A stretch of DNA of 64,000 nucleotides from Bacillus norwichensis (GTDB lineage Bacteria; Bacillota; Bacilli; Bacillales; Bacillaceae_C). Location: positions 1 through 64,000 of the forward strand of contig NZ_JACSPV010000012.1 of the NCBI RefSeq assembly GCF_014836955.1, in the 5' to 3' direction. The position numbers were made by a program, and so were the translations under genes. Under the pieces are notes generated by a model. It was not told the DNA's origin. It searched no databases and saw only the letters and a list, made by a program, of their open reading frames with translations. This document shows, one piece after another, positions 53,618 to 63,115 of this stretch (position 1 is the first letter of the stretch; each line of letters begins with the position of its first letter).

Positions 53618-55378
53618 ATGAAAAAAACAAAGATAGTTTGTACGATCGGACCGGCAAGTGAAAGCCCCGAACTGATTCAACAATTGATAGAGGAAGGAAT
53701 GAACGTTGCCAGACTGAACTTTTCACATGGCAGCCAGGATGAGCATCGTGAGCGCATCATTAACATTCGTAAAGCTGCGGAAAAAGCTGGCAAGGAAATT
53801 GGAATCCTGCTTGATACAAAAGGTCCTGAAATCAGAACACATGATATGGAAAATGGAGCTATTGAACTGGAAACTGGTCATATCCTTACTGTTTCCATGG
53901 CAGAAGTAGTAGGTACGAATGAAAAAATATCTGTTACTTATGACGGTTTGATCAATGATGTACAAGTTGGTTCAAAAATTTTACTAGATGATGGATTAAT
54001 TGAGCTTGAAGTAATCGACTTGAAAAAAGAGTCTAGTGAAATAAAAACAAAAGTTTTGAATAACGGAACTTTAAAAAATAAAAAAGGTGTAAACGTCCCA
54101 GGAGTTTCCGTCAATCTGCCTGGAATTACGGAAAAAGATGCAAAGGATATTCTTTTTGGAATAGAGCAAGGGGTTGACTTCATCGCGGCTTCATTTGTAA
54201 GAAGGGCCTCTGATGTGCTCGAGATTCGACAGCTGCTGGAAACAAATGATGCTCCTCATTTGTATATCATTCCAAAGATCGAAAACCAAGAAGGCGTCGA
54301 CAATATTGATGAAATATTGGCAGTATCGGATGGACTTATGGTCGCTAGAGGAGACTTGGGTGTGGAAATTCCGGCTGAATCGGTCCCTATGGTACAAAAG
54401 CGGCTGATTAAAAAATGTAACGAAGCTGGTAAACCGGTTATCACTGCTACCCAAATGCTCGACTCCATGCAGAGAAATCCGAGGCCGACAAGAGCGGAAG
54501 CAAGCGATGTTGCGAATGCCATCTTTGACGGTTCAGATGCAGTCATGCTTTCTGGAGAAACCGCGGCGGGAGCTTACCCAGTGGAAGCTGTCCGAACCAT
54601 GAATAATATTGCCCTTGAGGCGGAAAAAGCACTGAACCACAAAGAAATTCTTTCTCAAGTAAGCAAGTATAATGAACACAATATGATGGATGCTATTTGC
54701 CAATCAGTGGCTCACACTGCAATCAACCTTGGTGTAAATGCCATTGTGGCACCAACAGAAAGCGGTCATACAGCTAGAATGATTTCCAAGTATCGGCCAA
54801 AAGCACCGATTGTTGCTGTAACGTCCAGTGTGGGAGTAACCAGACGTCTGACTTTGGTTTGGGGGGTATCGCCTCAAGTTGGTGAAAAGGTGACAACAAC
54901 AGATGAGATGCTTGATCTAGCAGTAACCGAGAGTCTTAACACTGGTATAGTAAAGCATGGAGACCTCATCATTATCACAGCAGGGGTTCCAGTTGGGGAA
55001 GCGGGGACAACGAACTTAATGAAAGTGCATGTTGTTGGGGATGTCTTGGCAAAAGGACAAGGAATTGGAAGAAAATCTGCTTATGGAAAAGCAGTCATTG
55101 TTAAAAATGCCCGCGAAGCTTTAGAAAAAGTAGAAGAAGGCGACATTATGGTTGTCATTGGAACAGATAAAGAAATGGTTTCGGCTCTTGAAAAATGTTC
55201 AGCTCTTGTTGTGGAAGAAGGTGGACTGACGAGCCATGCAGCTGTAGTTGGAATCAATCTTGGGGTTCCGGTCATAGTAGGAGTCGACAATGCAACGAGC
55301 ATTTTTCATGATGGGCAGGAAATAACTGTCGATGGCATCCGCGGAGTAGTGTACAACGGTCATGCGAGTGTTCTATGA
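53618..55378 (+). CDS. pyk: Pyruvate kinase with C-terminal PEP-utilising domain
   Basis: Pyk makes pyruvate and ATP from phosphoenolpyruvate. The 586-aa protein has the TIM-barrel active site ([19 protein letters not shown]), the allosteric C domain, and an extra domain of about 105 residues (from about 480: [21 protein letters not shown] ... [15 protein letters not shown]). That is the mobile histidine domain of PEP synthase/PPDK with the TSHAA motif. Bacillus and Geobacillus enzymes carry this extension. SD AAGGAGGAG precedes the ATG. Confidence 0.96.
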   Translation: MKKTKIVCTIGPASESPELIQQLIEEGMNVARLNFSHGSQDEHRERIINIRKAAEKAGKEIGILLDTKGPEIRTHDMENGAIELETGHILTVSMAEVVGTNEKISVTYDGLINDVQVGSKILLDDGLIELEVIDLKKESSEIKTKVLNNGTLKNKKGVNVPGVSVNLPGITEKDAKDILFGIEQGVDFIAASFVRRASDVLEIRQLLETNDAPHLYIIPKIENQEGVDNIDEILAVSDGLMVARGDLGVEIPAESVPMVQKRLIKKCNEAGKPVITATQMLDSMQRNPRPTRAEASDVANAIFDGSDAVMLSGETAAGAYPVEAVRTMNNIALEAEKALNHKEILSQVSKYNEHNMMDAICQSVAHTAINLGVNAIVAPTESGHTARMISKYRPKAPIVAVTSSVGVTRRLTLVWGVSPQVGEKVTTTDEMLDLAVTESLNTGIVKHGDLIIITAGVPVGEAGTTNLMKVHVVGDVLAKGQGIGRKSAYGKAVIVKNAREALEKVEEGDIMVVIGTDKEMVSALEKCSALVVEEGGLTSHAAVVGINLGVPVIVGVDNATSIFHDGQEITVDGIRGVVYNGHASVL

Positions 55379-55425
55379 GGTCTTATGATATAATAGAGTA
55401 AAGACCACTAGGGAAGTGACAAAAT

Positions 55426-55812
55426 TTGAGATTTTTACTTTTCTTGTTCATTGTCGTCCCAGCTTTGGAAATTGGTCTGTTCATTTTGGCAGGCAAAACC
55501 ATAGGGGGCTTCACAACAATCGCTCTTATTATTGCAACTGGGATTCTCGGTGCTTTTCTTGCAAAACAGCAGGGCTTGGGAGTATTGAGAAAAATGCAGG
55601 AGCAAATGAGATTCGGATATCCTCCTGGAGAGGCGCTGATTGAGGGTGTTTGTGTTTTGTTTGGGGGCTTGCTTCTATTGACACCGGGTTTCGTTACAGA
55701 TTTTGCAGGGCTGTTGCTTATCCTTCCGCCTACAAGAAGAATGATTCAGCCTGTTCTGTTGAAAATCTTTAAAAGATGGTTTTCAAGAAAGCAGATTTAT
55801 ATATATCGGTAA
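55426..55812 (+). CDS. fxsA: FxsA-family membrane protein
   Basis: This 128-aa cytoplasmic membrane protein has hydrophobic segments FLLFLFIVVPALEIGLFILAG, IALIIATGILGAFLA and LLLLTPGFVTDFAGLLLILP. FxsA was named in E. coli, where its overproduction relieves F-plasmid exclusion of phage T7; the normal role is unknown. TTG at 55426 follows GGGAAGTG. It lies after pyk as in B. subtilis. Confidence 0.9.
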   Translation: MRFLLFLFIVVPALEIGLFILAGKTIGGFTTIALIIATGILGAFLAKQQGLGVLRKMQEQMRFGYPPGEALIEGVCVLFGGLLLLTPGFVTDFAGLLLILPPTRRMIQPVLLKIFKRWFSRKQIYIYR

Positions 55813-55836
55813 AAAAAGAGCGGAAGCTCTTTTTTT
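55811..55836 (+). terminator. fxsA terminator
   Basis: AAAAAAGAGC and GCTCTTTTTT around GGAA form a compact stem, starting at the stop codon. Confidence 0.85.
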
Positions 55837-55991
55837 CGTGACAGAACAGATTGAAAAAATGCTTATCTCGATTATCAGGAGAAGAAAACACCGATTGATG
55901 CTGGAAGAGTTTACCCATCATGATAATTTCCATGAAATAAATGAGCCGGCAACTTTCGCAAGGTACGAACAGCTGCTGGCTCCTGGAATTT

Positions 55992-57119
55992 TTATTTCGT
56001 AATGTTTTGTGGGGGACCTTTAATATAAGCCCAAATATCCCGAAAAACATTGGCCTTATGAAGAGTAGTGAGTAAAACCAATGTTACAGGTCCTAAAATA
56101 AGTCCGAGAAACCCAATCAGTTTAAAGCCTACGAATAGAGACATGAGTGTTCCTAAAGGAGACAAGCCAATATTGGAAGAAAGGATTTTTGGTTCCATCA
56201 ATTGGCGCTGGACTATTACAACTGTATATAGAATTCCGAGCCCGACAGCAAGCCCAATATTGCCTGTTACTGCTTCATAGATAACCCATGGTACAAATAC
56301 TGTTCCGGTTCCCAAATATGGCAGTAAATCAAGCAAGCCTAGAATAAGTGCTATGGTGATAGCGTAATTGATGCGTAGAATCAATAGGCCGACCAATACG
56401 ATAACAAGAGTGATGGAAATCAGTGTGATTTGTGCTTTGACAAATCCAACAAGGGCTTTTTTCAAATCAGCAAACACTCTTATGCCGCTGCTTTTCACTT
56501 TATCCGGAAGAAGGCGACTGGTAAGAACGGATAGTCTCTCCCAATCCTTACTGATAAAGAAAGTGGCTAATAAGGAAAAAATGAGTACTGTGGCGGCGTT
56601 TGGAATCCATGATACAAGGCCAGGTAATTTAAGAAAAAAGTTTTGGAGGAAAGCAGTCACGCTCTCCGTAATTCGTCCGCCAGTCTCGTCAATGCTGTTC
56701 ATGATCGTATCCCTTTGGCCGCTGTCCAGGCTTTGGAACATGCCGGCCAGCTTGTTATAAAATGGGATTACTTGGTTTGCAAACATCTTTTCTAAATATT
56801 TGATCAGAGTAGCGACATGCTCAGGAACGACTGTTGCCAGATAAGAAGCACCAGCAACAATCTCGGCTATCAAAAGTGTGATAAGCCCGGTAAAAATCCC
56901 GATCAAAACGATTAAAGTGGTTAAAACAGCCAAGGTGCGCGGGAATTTCCATTTTCTTTCTAACACTCCCACTACGGGATTAATAGCAGTGGCAATAATC
57001 AGAGCTATGATAAATGGGTAAATAACTTTTGAAGCATAGTATATGGTTAGAAGGGATGCGGCCCCAACGATAATGACAATAAAAAAGCGGATAACCCTAT
57101 CTGCATTTTCACGATTCAA
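55992..57119 (-). CDS. ytvI: YtvI, AI-2E/PerM-family membrane protein linked to sporulation
   Basis: This protein of about 375 aa has seven or eight membrane helices with the family's large middle loop and the late LGLLDLLPYLGTGTVFVPWVIYEAVTG and LSPLGTLMSLFVGFKLIGFLGLILGP. In B. subtilis YtvI is called a sporulation integral membrane protein; transport activity is unproven. TTG at 57119 is preferred since AAGGTGGGTG lies upstream; the frame opens at another TTG (57140). It is divergent from ytwI and convergent with fxsA. Confidence 0.88.
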   Translation of the reverse strand: MNRENADRVIRFFIVIIVGAASLLTIYYASKVIYPFIIALIIATAINPVVGVLERKWKFPRTLAVLTTLIVLIGIFTGLITLLIAEIVAGASYLATVVPEHVATLIKYLEKMFANQVIPFYNKLAGMFQSLDSGQRDTIMNSIDETGGRITESVTAFLQNFFLKLPGLVSWIPNAATVLIFSLLATFFISKDWERLSVLTSRLLPDKVKSSGIRVFADLKKALVGFVKAQITLISITLVIVLVGLLILRINYAITIALILGLLDLLPYLGTGTVFVPWVIYEAVTGNIGLAVGLGILYTVVIVQRQLMEPKILSSNIGLSPLGTLMSLFVGFKLIGFLGLILGPVTLVLLTTLHKANVFRDIWAYIKGPPQNITK

Positions 57120-57205
57120 AGGAAACACCCACCTTATCAATCTATTTACATATTATGATACCATGATAGGATAAAAAATTGTATGAATTTGGAAGGATGA
57201 GCTCT

Positions 57206-57688
57206 ATGTTCAATCAAGCTTTTTTCTTTTTGATTCTGTTGCTCGGAATTGGGATAGCCGCAAAAAACCAATCACTTGTCATTGCAGTGGCCGTTTTAAT
57301 CATTCTTAAATTGGCTGGGGCTGATGAAAAACTTTTCGGCATGATCCAAGCGAAGGGGATCAACTGGGGAGTTACTGTTATCACGATTGCTGTTTTAGCA
57401 CCTATTGCAAGTGGGTATATCGGTTTTAAGGAGCTTGGTGGAGCGATTAAATCCCCGTACGCTTGGATTGCTCTGGGCGCAGGGATGGCGGTTGCCATCA
57501 TAGCAAAATTTGGCGTAACATTATTATCTGAAGACCCACATATCACAACCGCACTTGTCCTTGGAACCATTATGGCAGTTTCCCTCTTTAAAGGTGTAGC
57601 TGTCGGTCCATTGATTGGCGCAGGCATCGCCTACTTGGCAATGAAATTTTTCGAGGTATTTCGCTCAGGGTCGGGCATGGGAGGTTAG
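57206..57688 (+). CDS. ytwI: DUF441 membrane protein YtwI
   Basis: This 160-aa protein has four hydrophobic helices and the DUF441 landmarks LLLGIGIAAKNQSL, IQAKGINWGVTVITIAVLAPIASG, EDPHITTALVLGTIMAVSLFKGVAVGPLIGAGIAY. Function unknown. ATG at 57206 follows GGAAGGATGA and agrees with the B. subtilis YtwI start; the frame opens at 57179. It is upstream of citZ. Confidence 0.92.
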   Translation: MFNQAFFFLILLLGIGIAAKNQSLVIAVAVLIILKLAGADEKLFGMIQAKGINWGVTVITIAVLAPIASGYIGFKELGGAIKSPYAWIALGAGMAVAIIAKFGVTLLSEDPHITTALVLGTIMAVSLFKGVAVGPLIGAGIAYLAMKFFEVFRSGSGMGG

Positions 57689-57762
57689 AAAATTTAACCA
57701 TCTATAAAGAAAATCTTATTGCTAGGTATAAAAAATATGAATCATTATAAAATGTTGAAAAA

Positions 57763-57790
57763 TAGACAAGAATTTAGTTTTGTTTATAAT
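57763..57790 (+). promoter_or_regulatory. Candidate sigma-A promoter of citZ
   Basis: TAGACA (57763-57768), 16 bp, TATAAT (57785-57790). It implies a 5' leader of about 130 nt before citZ. No clear CcpC (ATAA-N7-TTAT) or cre site was recognised. Confidence 0.55.
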
Positions 57791-57926
57791 AGAAGATAAG
57801 TTCATTACAAATTGCATGATTTTCCACATAACTATGTTCTTTGTCTGAAGTTTTCCCCTAAAAATGTGTATTACGTGCTTTCCACTAAAAGAAATTTTTA
57901 AAAAAGAGATAAAGGAGAGGTTTACA

Positions 57927-59045
57927 ATGACAGCAACACGTGGGTTAGAAGGGGTAGTAGCCACAACGTCCTCTATTAGTTCCATCATTGATGACACGCT
58001 TACATACGTTGGCTACAATATTGATGATCTAACTGAAAATGCAAGTTTTGAAGAAGTCATTTATTTATTATGGCATCTGGAATTGCCTACAAAGAAGCAG
58101 CTCCAGGAATTAAAGGAGCAGCTAGCTGAAAATATGGAGTTGCCGGAGGAAGTCCTCGACAGCTTTAAAACATATCCACTGGATAAAGTACATCCAATGG
58201 CTGTTCTTAGGACAGCAGTCTCCGCTCTTGGAATCTTTGATGAAGATTCAGAAGTGATGGATAAAGAAGCAAATTATCAAAAAGCGATCCGTCTCCAAGC
58301 AAAAATGCCTGCAATTGTCGCTGCATTTGCCCGTATTCGCAAAGGGCTTGAGCCGATTGCCCCACGCAAAGACCTAGGTTTTGCTGCCAACTTCATGTAT
58401 ATGATTAAAGGAGAAGAGCCTGACCAAATCGAAATTGAAGCGATGGATAAAGCGCTGATCCTCCATGCAGACCATGAGCTTAATGCATCTACTTTTACTG
58501 CGAGAGTCTGTGTTGCAACCCTTTCAGATATTTACTCAGGAATCACAGCAGCTATCGGCGCATTAAAAGGACCTCTGCATGGCGGTGCGAACGAGCAGGT
58601 TATGAAAATGCTTACAGAAATCGGTTCTGCGGACAATGCTGAAAGCTATATCAAAAATAAACTTGAGAACAAAGAGAAAATCATGGGCTTTGGCCACCGT
58701 GTTTACCGTAAGGGAGACCCTCGTGCCAAACACTTGAAAGAAATGTCAAAAAGACTAACTGAAATCACTGGCGCACAGGAATGGTACAACATTTCTGTTA
58801 AGGTTGAGGAGGTATTTACATCTGAAAAACCATTGCCTCCTAATGTTGACTTCTATTCAGCATCTGTTTACCATAGTCTCGGATTTGACCACGATTTATT
58901 TACGCCGATTTTTGCTGTAAGCCGTACTTCAGGATGGCTTGCGCATATTTTGGAACAGTACGAGAACAACCGTCTGATTCGACCACGGGCAGAATATACT
59001 GGACCGGGAATGCGATCATACATCACGCTTGACGAGCGCAAGTAA
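57927..59045 (+). CDS. citZ: Citrate synthase
   Basis: This enzyme condenses acetyl-CoA and oxaloacetate to citrate. The 372-aa protein has the catalytic histidine regions LHADHELNASTFTAR and GFGHRVYRKGDPRAKHLK, GPLHGGANEQV, and the late catalytic Asp region NVDFYSASVYHSLGF. ATG at 57927 follows AAAGGAGAGG and gives MTATRGLEGV; the frame is open to 57864. citZ-icd-mdh is the conserved Bacillus TCA cluster. Confidence 0.97.
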   Translation: MTATRGLEGVVATTSSISSIIDDTLTYVGYNIDDLTENASFEEVIYLLWHLELPTKKQLQELKEQLAENMELPEEVLDSFKTYPLDKVHPMAVLRTAVSALGIFDEDSEVMDKEANYQKAIRLQAKMPAIVAAFARIRKGLEPIAPRKDLGFAANFMYMIKGEEPDQIEIEAMDKALILHADHELNASTFTARVCVATLSDIYSGITAAIGALKGPLHGGANEQVMKMLTEIGSADNAESYIKNKLENKEKIMGFGHRVYRKGDPRAKHLKEMSKRLTEITGAQEWYNISVKVEEVFTSEKPLPPNVDFYSASVYHSLGFDHDLFTPIFAVSRTSGWLAHILEQYENNRLIRPRAEYTGPGMRSYITLDERK

Positions 59046-59052
59046 TGATGAG

Positions 59053-59082
59053 TTAGAATTTTAGATTGTATTTTGATATGAT
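59053..59082 (+). promoter_or_regulatory. Possible internal promoter upstream of icd
   Basis: TTAGAA, 18 bp, then TATGAT preceded by TGA (extended -10). B. subtilis also transcribes icd-mdh separately from citZ. Confidence 0.4.
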
Positions 59083-59148
59083 AGAGCGGGGAGAAGGTTA
59101 GGAGCTTATGCTTACTAACCTTTGATACTGAAATTGGAGGGATTTAGA

Positions 59149-60420
59149 ATGTCTCAAGCTGAAAAAATTACAGTTTCAAATGGTGTATTAAATACGCCTG
59201 ACCATCCAATCATTCCTTTTATTGAGGGAGATGGAACAGGCCCTGATATTTGGGCTGCGGCAAAAAGAGTTTTAGACGCAGCTGTAGAAAAGGCTTATGG
59301 CGGCAAAAGGAAAATTGATTGGAAAGAAGTATATGCGGGTGAAAAAGCCCATAATAAATTTGGTGAATGGCTTCCTGAGGAAACCTTGGATACAATTCGC
59401 GAATACCTTATCGCTATTAAAGGACCTCTTACAACACCAATTGGTGGCGGCTTCCGTTCATTGAATGTTGCGTTGCGTCAGGAGCTTGACCTGTATGTAT
59501 GTCTGCGTCCAGTTCGTTATTTCGATGGAGTTCCTTCCCCTGTCAAGCGTCCGGAAGATACAGACATGGTTATTTTCCGTGAAAATACAGAGGATATTTA
59601 CGCAGGAATCGAATATCAAGAAGGCTCCGAAGAAGTGAAAAAACTAATCGATTTCCTTCAAAATGAAATGGGCGTAAATAAAATCCGCTTCCCTGAAACT
59701 TCAGGTATCGGAATCAAACCGGTTTCTTCCGAAGGTACAAAACGCTTGGTACGTGCGGCTATCAATTATGCGATTAAAGAAGGACGTAAATCTTTAACGC
59801 TTGTACATAAGGGCAATATTATGAAATTTACTGAAGGTGCCTTTAAAAACTGGGGTTACGAAGTGGCTGAGCAAGAGTTTGGAGATAAAGTATTCACTTG
59901 GAACCAATACGACAAAATCAAAGAAGAACAAGGAACTGAAGCTGCGAACAAAGCACAGGCTGACGCAGAAGCTGCTGGAAAAATCATTATCAAAGATGCG
60001 ATCGCTGATATTTTCCTACAGCAAATTCTCACTCGTTCCAAAGAATTTGACGTAGTGGCAACAATGAATCTTAATGGGGACTATATTTCAGATGCATTGG
60101 CAGCACAAGTTGGAGGAATCGGTATCGCTCCTGGTGCAAACATCAACTATGATTCTGGCCATGCGATTTTTGAAGCTACACACGGAACAGCTCCTAAGTA
60201 TGCAGGATTGGATAAAGTGAACCCATCTTCAGTTATTCTTTCTGGAGTCCTTATGCTTGAACATATCGGCTGGGTTGAAGCTGCTCAATTAATTACAAAA
60301 TCAATGGAGAAGACAATTGAATCAAAAGTTGTCACATATGATTTTGCCCGCCTAATGGAAGGCGCGACAGAAGTAAAAACTTCCGAATTCGGTACAAAAT
60401 TGATCGATAATATGGATTAA
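59149..60420 (+). CDS. icd: Isocitrate dehydrogenase (NADP)
   Basis: Icd oxidatively decarboxylates isocitrate to 2-oxoglutarate. The 423-aa protein is the length of B. subtilis Icd. It has [36 protein letters not shown] (the serine of FRS is the substrate-binding/phosphorylatable serine in relatives), [29 protein letters not shown] and [20 protein letters not shown] at 59149 follows GGAGGG. Confidence 0.97.
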   Translation: MSQAEKITVSNGVLNTPDHPIIPFIEGDGTGPDIWAAAKRVLDAAVEKAYGGKRKIDWKEVYAGEKAHNKFGEWLPEETLDTIREYLIAIKGPLTTPIGGGFRSLNVALRQELDLYVCLRPVRYFDGVPSPVKRPEDTDMVIFRENTEDIYAGIEYQEGSEEVKKLIDFLQNEMGVNKIRFPETSGIGIKPVSSEGTKRLVRAAINYAIKEGRKSLTLVHKGNIMKFTEGAFKNWGYEVAEQEFGDKVFTWNQYDKIKEEQGTEAANKAQADAEAAGKIIIKDAIADIFLQQILTRSKEFDVVATMNLNGDYISDALAAQVGGIGIAPGANINYDSGHAIFEATHGTAPKYAGLDKVNPSSVILSGVLMLEHIGWVEAAQLITKSMEKTIESKVVTYDFARLMEGATEVKTSEFGTKLIDNMD

Positions 60421-60464
60421 TTTTCTTTCATCAAGGGAAAAATTGGATTTAAGAGCATAAAATT

Positions 60465-60491
60465 TGGAGACTGTTTATAAAGCAGTCTCCA
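60465..60491 (+). other. Hairpin between icd and mdh
   Basis: TGGAGACTG and CAGTCTCCA with a 9-nt loop. No T run follows, so it is more likely an mRNA stability or processing element than a terminator. Confidence 0.5.
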
Positions 60492-60526
60492 TTAGTGTGA
60501 AATTTAATGAAAGAAGGGACTTTCCC

Positions 60527-61465
60527 ATGTCATTAAAGCGGAAAAAAATATCTGTTATTGGTGGAGGATTTACAGGAGCAACAACAGCGTTCCTGGCGGC
60601 ACAAAAAGAACTTGGAGATGTTGTTCTGGTTGATATTCCAAAAATGGAAAACCCTGTAAAAGGGAAAGCACTGGACATGTTAGAGGCTAGTCCGGTCCAA
60701 GGTTTTGATGCAAGCATTACTGGTACATCCAACTATGAAGACACGAAAGACTCCGACGTTGTCGTCATTACTGCTGGCATCGCCCGAAAACCAGGAATGA
60801 GCCGGGATGATCTTGTGCAAACAAACCAGAAAGTCATGAAAAGCGTAACACAGGAAATTGTGAAATACTCTCCAAACTGTCATATCATTGTGCTGACAAA
60901 TCCGGTGGATGCCATGACATATACCGTGTTTAAAGAATCAGGATTCCCGAAAAACCGTGTAATCGGCCAGTCAGGTATCCTGGATACTGCACGTTTCCGT
61001 ACATTTATCGCACAAGAATTAAATCTTTCTGTGAAAGACATTACAGGATTCGTTTTAGGGGGCCATGGAGACGACATGGTTCCGCTAGTTCGCTATTCCT
61101 ATGCAGGAGGAATTCCGCTTGAAAAATTAATTCCACAGGATCGGCTTGATGCAATTGTGGAAAGAACCCGAAAAGGCGGAGGCGAAATCGTAAATCTGCT
61201 TGGCAATGGAAGTGCCTACTACGCTCCCGCTGCATCACTCGTTGAGATGGTTGAAGCCATTGTGAAAGATCAGCGGAGAGTGCTACCTTCTATTGCCTAC
61301 CTTGAAGGAGAATATGGGTACAAGGGCATTTATTTAGGTGTACCTACCATCCTTGGCAAGGATGGGATCGAGCAAGTAATTGAACTGGAACTGACAGCTG
61401 AGGAAAAAGCATCTCTAGATAAATCAGCAGAAGCAGTCCGAGAGGTAATGAACGTTTTGGAATAA
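60527..61465 (+). CDS. mdh: Malate dehydrogenase
   Basis: Mdh interconverts malate and oxaloacetate with NAD. The 312-aa LDH-like protein has [19 protein letters not shown] (NAD loop; VDIP at the second strand end), [33 protein letters not shown] and the catalytic histidine in [19 protein letters not shown] at 60527 follows AAGAAGGGA; the frame is open to 60464. Confidence 0.97.
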   Translation: MSLKRKKISVIGGGFTGATTAFLAAQKELGDVVLVDIPKMENPVKGKALDMLEASPVQGFDASITGTSNYEDTKDSDVVVITAGIARKPGMSRDDLVQTNQKVMKSVTQEIVKYSPNCHIIVLTNPVDAMTYTVFKESGFPKNRVIGQSGILDTARFRTFIAQELNLSVKDITGFVLGGHGDDMVPLVRYSYAGGIPLEKLIPQDRLDAIVERTRKGGGEIVNLLGNGSAYYAPAASLVEMVEAIVKDQRRVLPSIAYLEGEYGYKGIYLGVPTILGKDGIEQVIELELTAEEKASLDKSAEAVREVMNVLE

Positions 61466-61473
61466 ATGCCGTT

Positions 61474-61510
61474 GAAGAACCAATCATTTATAATGGTTGG
61501 TTCTTCTTTT
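61474..61510 (+). terminator. citZ-icd-mdh terminator
   Basis: GAAGAACCAATCATT pairs with AATGGTTGGTTCTTC (one G-T) and is followed by a T-rich tract. Confidence 0.85.
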
Positions 61511-61587
61511 ACTTTGTTTTTAATAATAAAAATGGTATTATATTTCAAAATAGATTGTAAACTTTAAACTTTTCGGGGGTGCTCTTA

Positions 61588-62037
61588 TTGTTATTGGGGA
61601 AAAAGCGTAAGCTGGGACGGCAGATTGGTGAAATCTCACGAGGCGAAAAGCTAAAGCTGACAGAGAAAATCGAAGATAAGGATCTATTGCTGTATCTTGG
61701 TTTGACAAATGACGCCAACCCGCTTTATATCCAGCATGACTATGCTTCCCAAACACCATATGAAAAGCCAATCGTACCATCGATTATGTTGACTGGCATC
61801 ATCATTTCAGCTGTTACAAAGTACTTGCCTGGTCCGGGATCCAATATTCTAAAGCAGGAAATAGAGTTTCTGAAGCCGGTCTTTCATTATGTTACAGTCG
61901 AATTTTTGTTTGAGATTATGGATGTTAATGAACAAGATCGCTTGGTTACTGTAAATGTACAGGGGACAGAAAGTGGAGAAACGGTCATAACCGGTACGCT
62001 CCTTGTATCTCCGCCATATCCATCTGTAGAGACATAA
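61588..62037 (+). CDS. MaoC-like dehydratase-domain protein
   Basis: This protein of about 149 aa has a single hotdog domain of the MaoC/PaaZ type: LTEKIEDKDLLLYLGLTNDANPLYIQHDYASQTPYEKPIVPSIMLTG covers the hydratase-2 region, with the Asp/His-type residues in DANPLYIQHDYA. It may act on an enoyl-CoA or may have lost activity. TTG at 61588 follows GGGGG by eight bases; a GTG at 61579 would place the SD on the start. Confidence 0.82.
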   Translation: MLLGKKRKLGRQIGEISRGEKLKLTEKIEDKDLLLYLGLTNDANPLYIQHDYASQTPYEKPIVPSIMLTGIIISAVTKYLPGPGSNILKQEIEFLKPVFHYVTVEFLFEIMDVNEQDRLVTVNVQGTESGETVITGTLLVSPPYPSVET

Positions 62038-62056
62038 CAAATCATGAGAATAAGCG

Positions 62057-62080
62057 CAGGCAATTGGGCCTGTTTTTTTA
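62057..62080 (+). terminator. Terminator after MaoC-like gene
   Basis: CAGGC and GCCTG stem with a 6-nt loop followed by seven T. Confidence 0.8.
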
Positions 62081-62158
62081 TTTATGTGAAATGAAACCTT
62101 TTTTCTGTTGTAGCGTAATACAATAGTATTAAGAGAAAAAGAGAAAGGAACGTGGGGA

Positions 62159-63115
62159 ATGAGTTTAAAAAGGGTATACGCAGCAGTAGGCATTATAATT
62201 GCAGGACTTTTGCTCATTGTCGCGCTTTTTACTTCCTGGTATACGCTTGACGAATCGGACCAGGCGGTGATTTTGACGTTCGGCAAAGCCGAGGATACGG
62301 TAACTGATCCGGGATTGCATTTCAAACTACCTTGGCCAGTGCAGCGGGTTGAGAAGCTTGCGAGAGAGACAAAGAGTTTACAGTTTGGTTTCAAAGATTC
62401 AGAGGGAAAAAAGGAATTGTCTGATGAAACAAAAATGATTACTGGAGACGAGAATATCGTTTTTGCTGATCTTGTGGTCCAATGGAAGATAACAGATCCA
62501 AAGAAATATTTATTTAATGCGGACAATCCCGAAGAGGTGTTGTATGACGCGACATCTGCATCCTTAAGAAGTATTATCGGAAGTTCGAAAATTGATGATG
62601 CCCTCACTTCTGGAAAAGCTGAGATTGAAGGGAATGTTAGAGATCTTTTAACTGATCTCATGGAAAAATACGATGTAGGCATTTCTATTTTGGCTGTTAA
62701 ACTCAAAGATGTAGAGCTTCCCAATAAAGAAGTCCGAAGTGCTTTTACAGCAGTGACGGATGCGAGAGAAACGATGAATACCAAAATGAACGAAGCCAAA
62801 AAATATGAGAATCAGCGGATGAATGAAGCAAAAGGAGAAAGGGATGCTATTATCTCCAAAGCGAAAGGGGAAAAGGCCGCAAGGCTGGAAACAGCACGTG
62901 GGGATGTGGCGGTTTTCAATAAGCTATATAAAGAGTATAAAAGCAATCCGGAAGTGACAAGGGAACGTCTGACAATTGAGACGCTGGAGCAAGTGCTCCC
63001 AGGAGCGGAGATTTACATCATGAATGATGAAGGTAATACATTAAAATACTTCCCAATCCGGCCAATGGAAAAAGAAGAGCCGAAACCTGCGGAGAAGACG
63101 GAGGGGGATGAGTAG
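62159..63115 (+). CDS. hflK: FtsH protease modulator HflK
   Basis: HflK is a membrane SPFH/band-7 protein that, with HflC, forms a large cage modulating the FtsH protease. The 318-aa protein has one N-terminal helix (about residues 7-27), the SPFH domain (about 28-200, TFGKAEDTVTDPGLHFKLPWPVQRVEKL), a charged helical stretch rich in EAK and AKGEKAARLETARGD, and an acidic tail. B. subtilis lacks clear hflKC, so this pair marks a different lineage. It is one base from hflC. Confidence 0.92.
   Translation: MSLKRVYAAVGIIIAGLLLIVALFTSWYTLDESDQAVILTFGKAEDTVTDPGLHFKLPWPVQRVEKLARETKSLQFGFKDSEGKKELSDETKMITGDENIVFADLVVQWKITDPKKYLFNADNPEEVLYDATSASLRSIIGSSKIDDALTSGKAEIEGNVRDLLTDLMEKYDVGISILAVKLKDVELPNKEVRSAFTAVTDARETMNTKMNEAKKYENQRMNEAKGERDAIISKAKGEKAARLETARGDVAVFNKLYKEYKSNPEVTRERLTIETLEQVLPGAEIYIMNDEGNTLKYFPIRPMEKEEPKPAEKTEGDE

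Noticed and set aside
57689-57926. CcpC or cre sites upstream of citZ
   Set aside because: Expected from B. subtilis but no ATAA-N7-TTAT dyad or good cre match was found by eye.
61849-62799. 316-codon minus-strand frame opposite the MaoC-like gene and hflK
   Set aside because: It is antisense to two well-supported genes, serine-rich, without SD or recognisable domains; a shadow frame.
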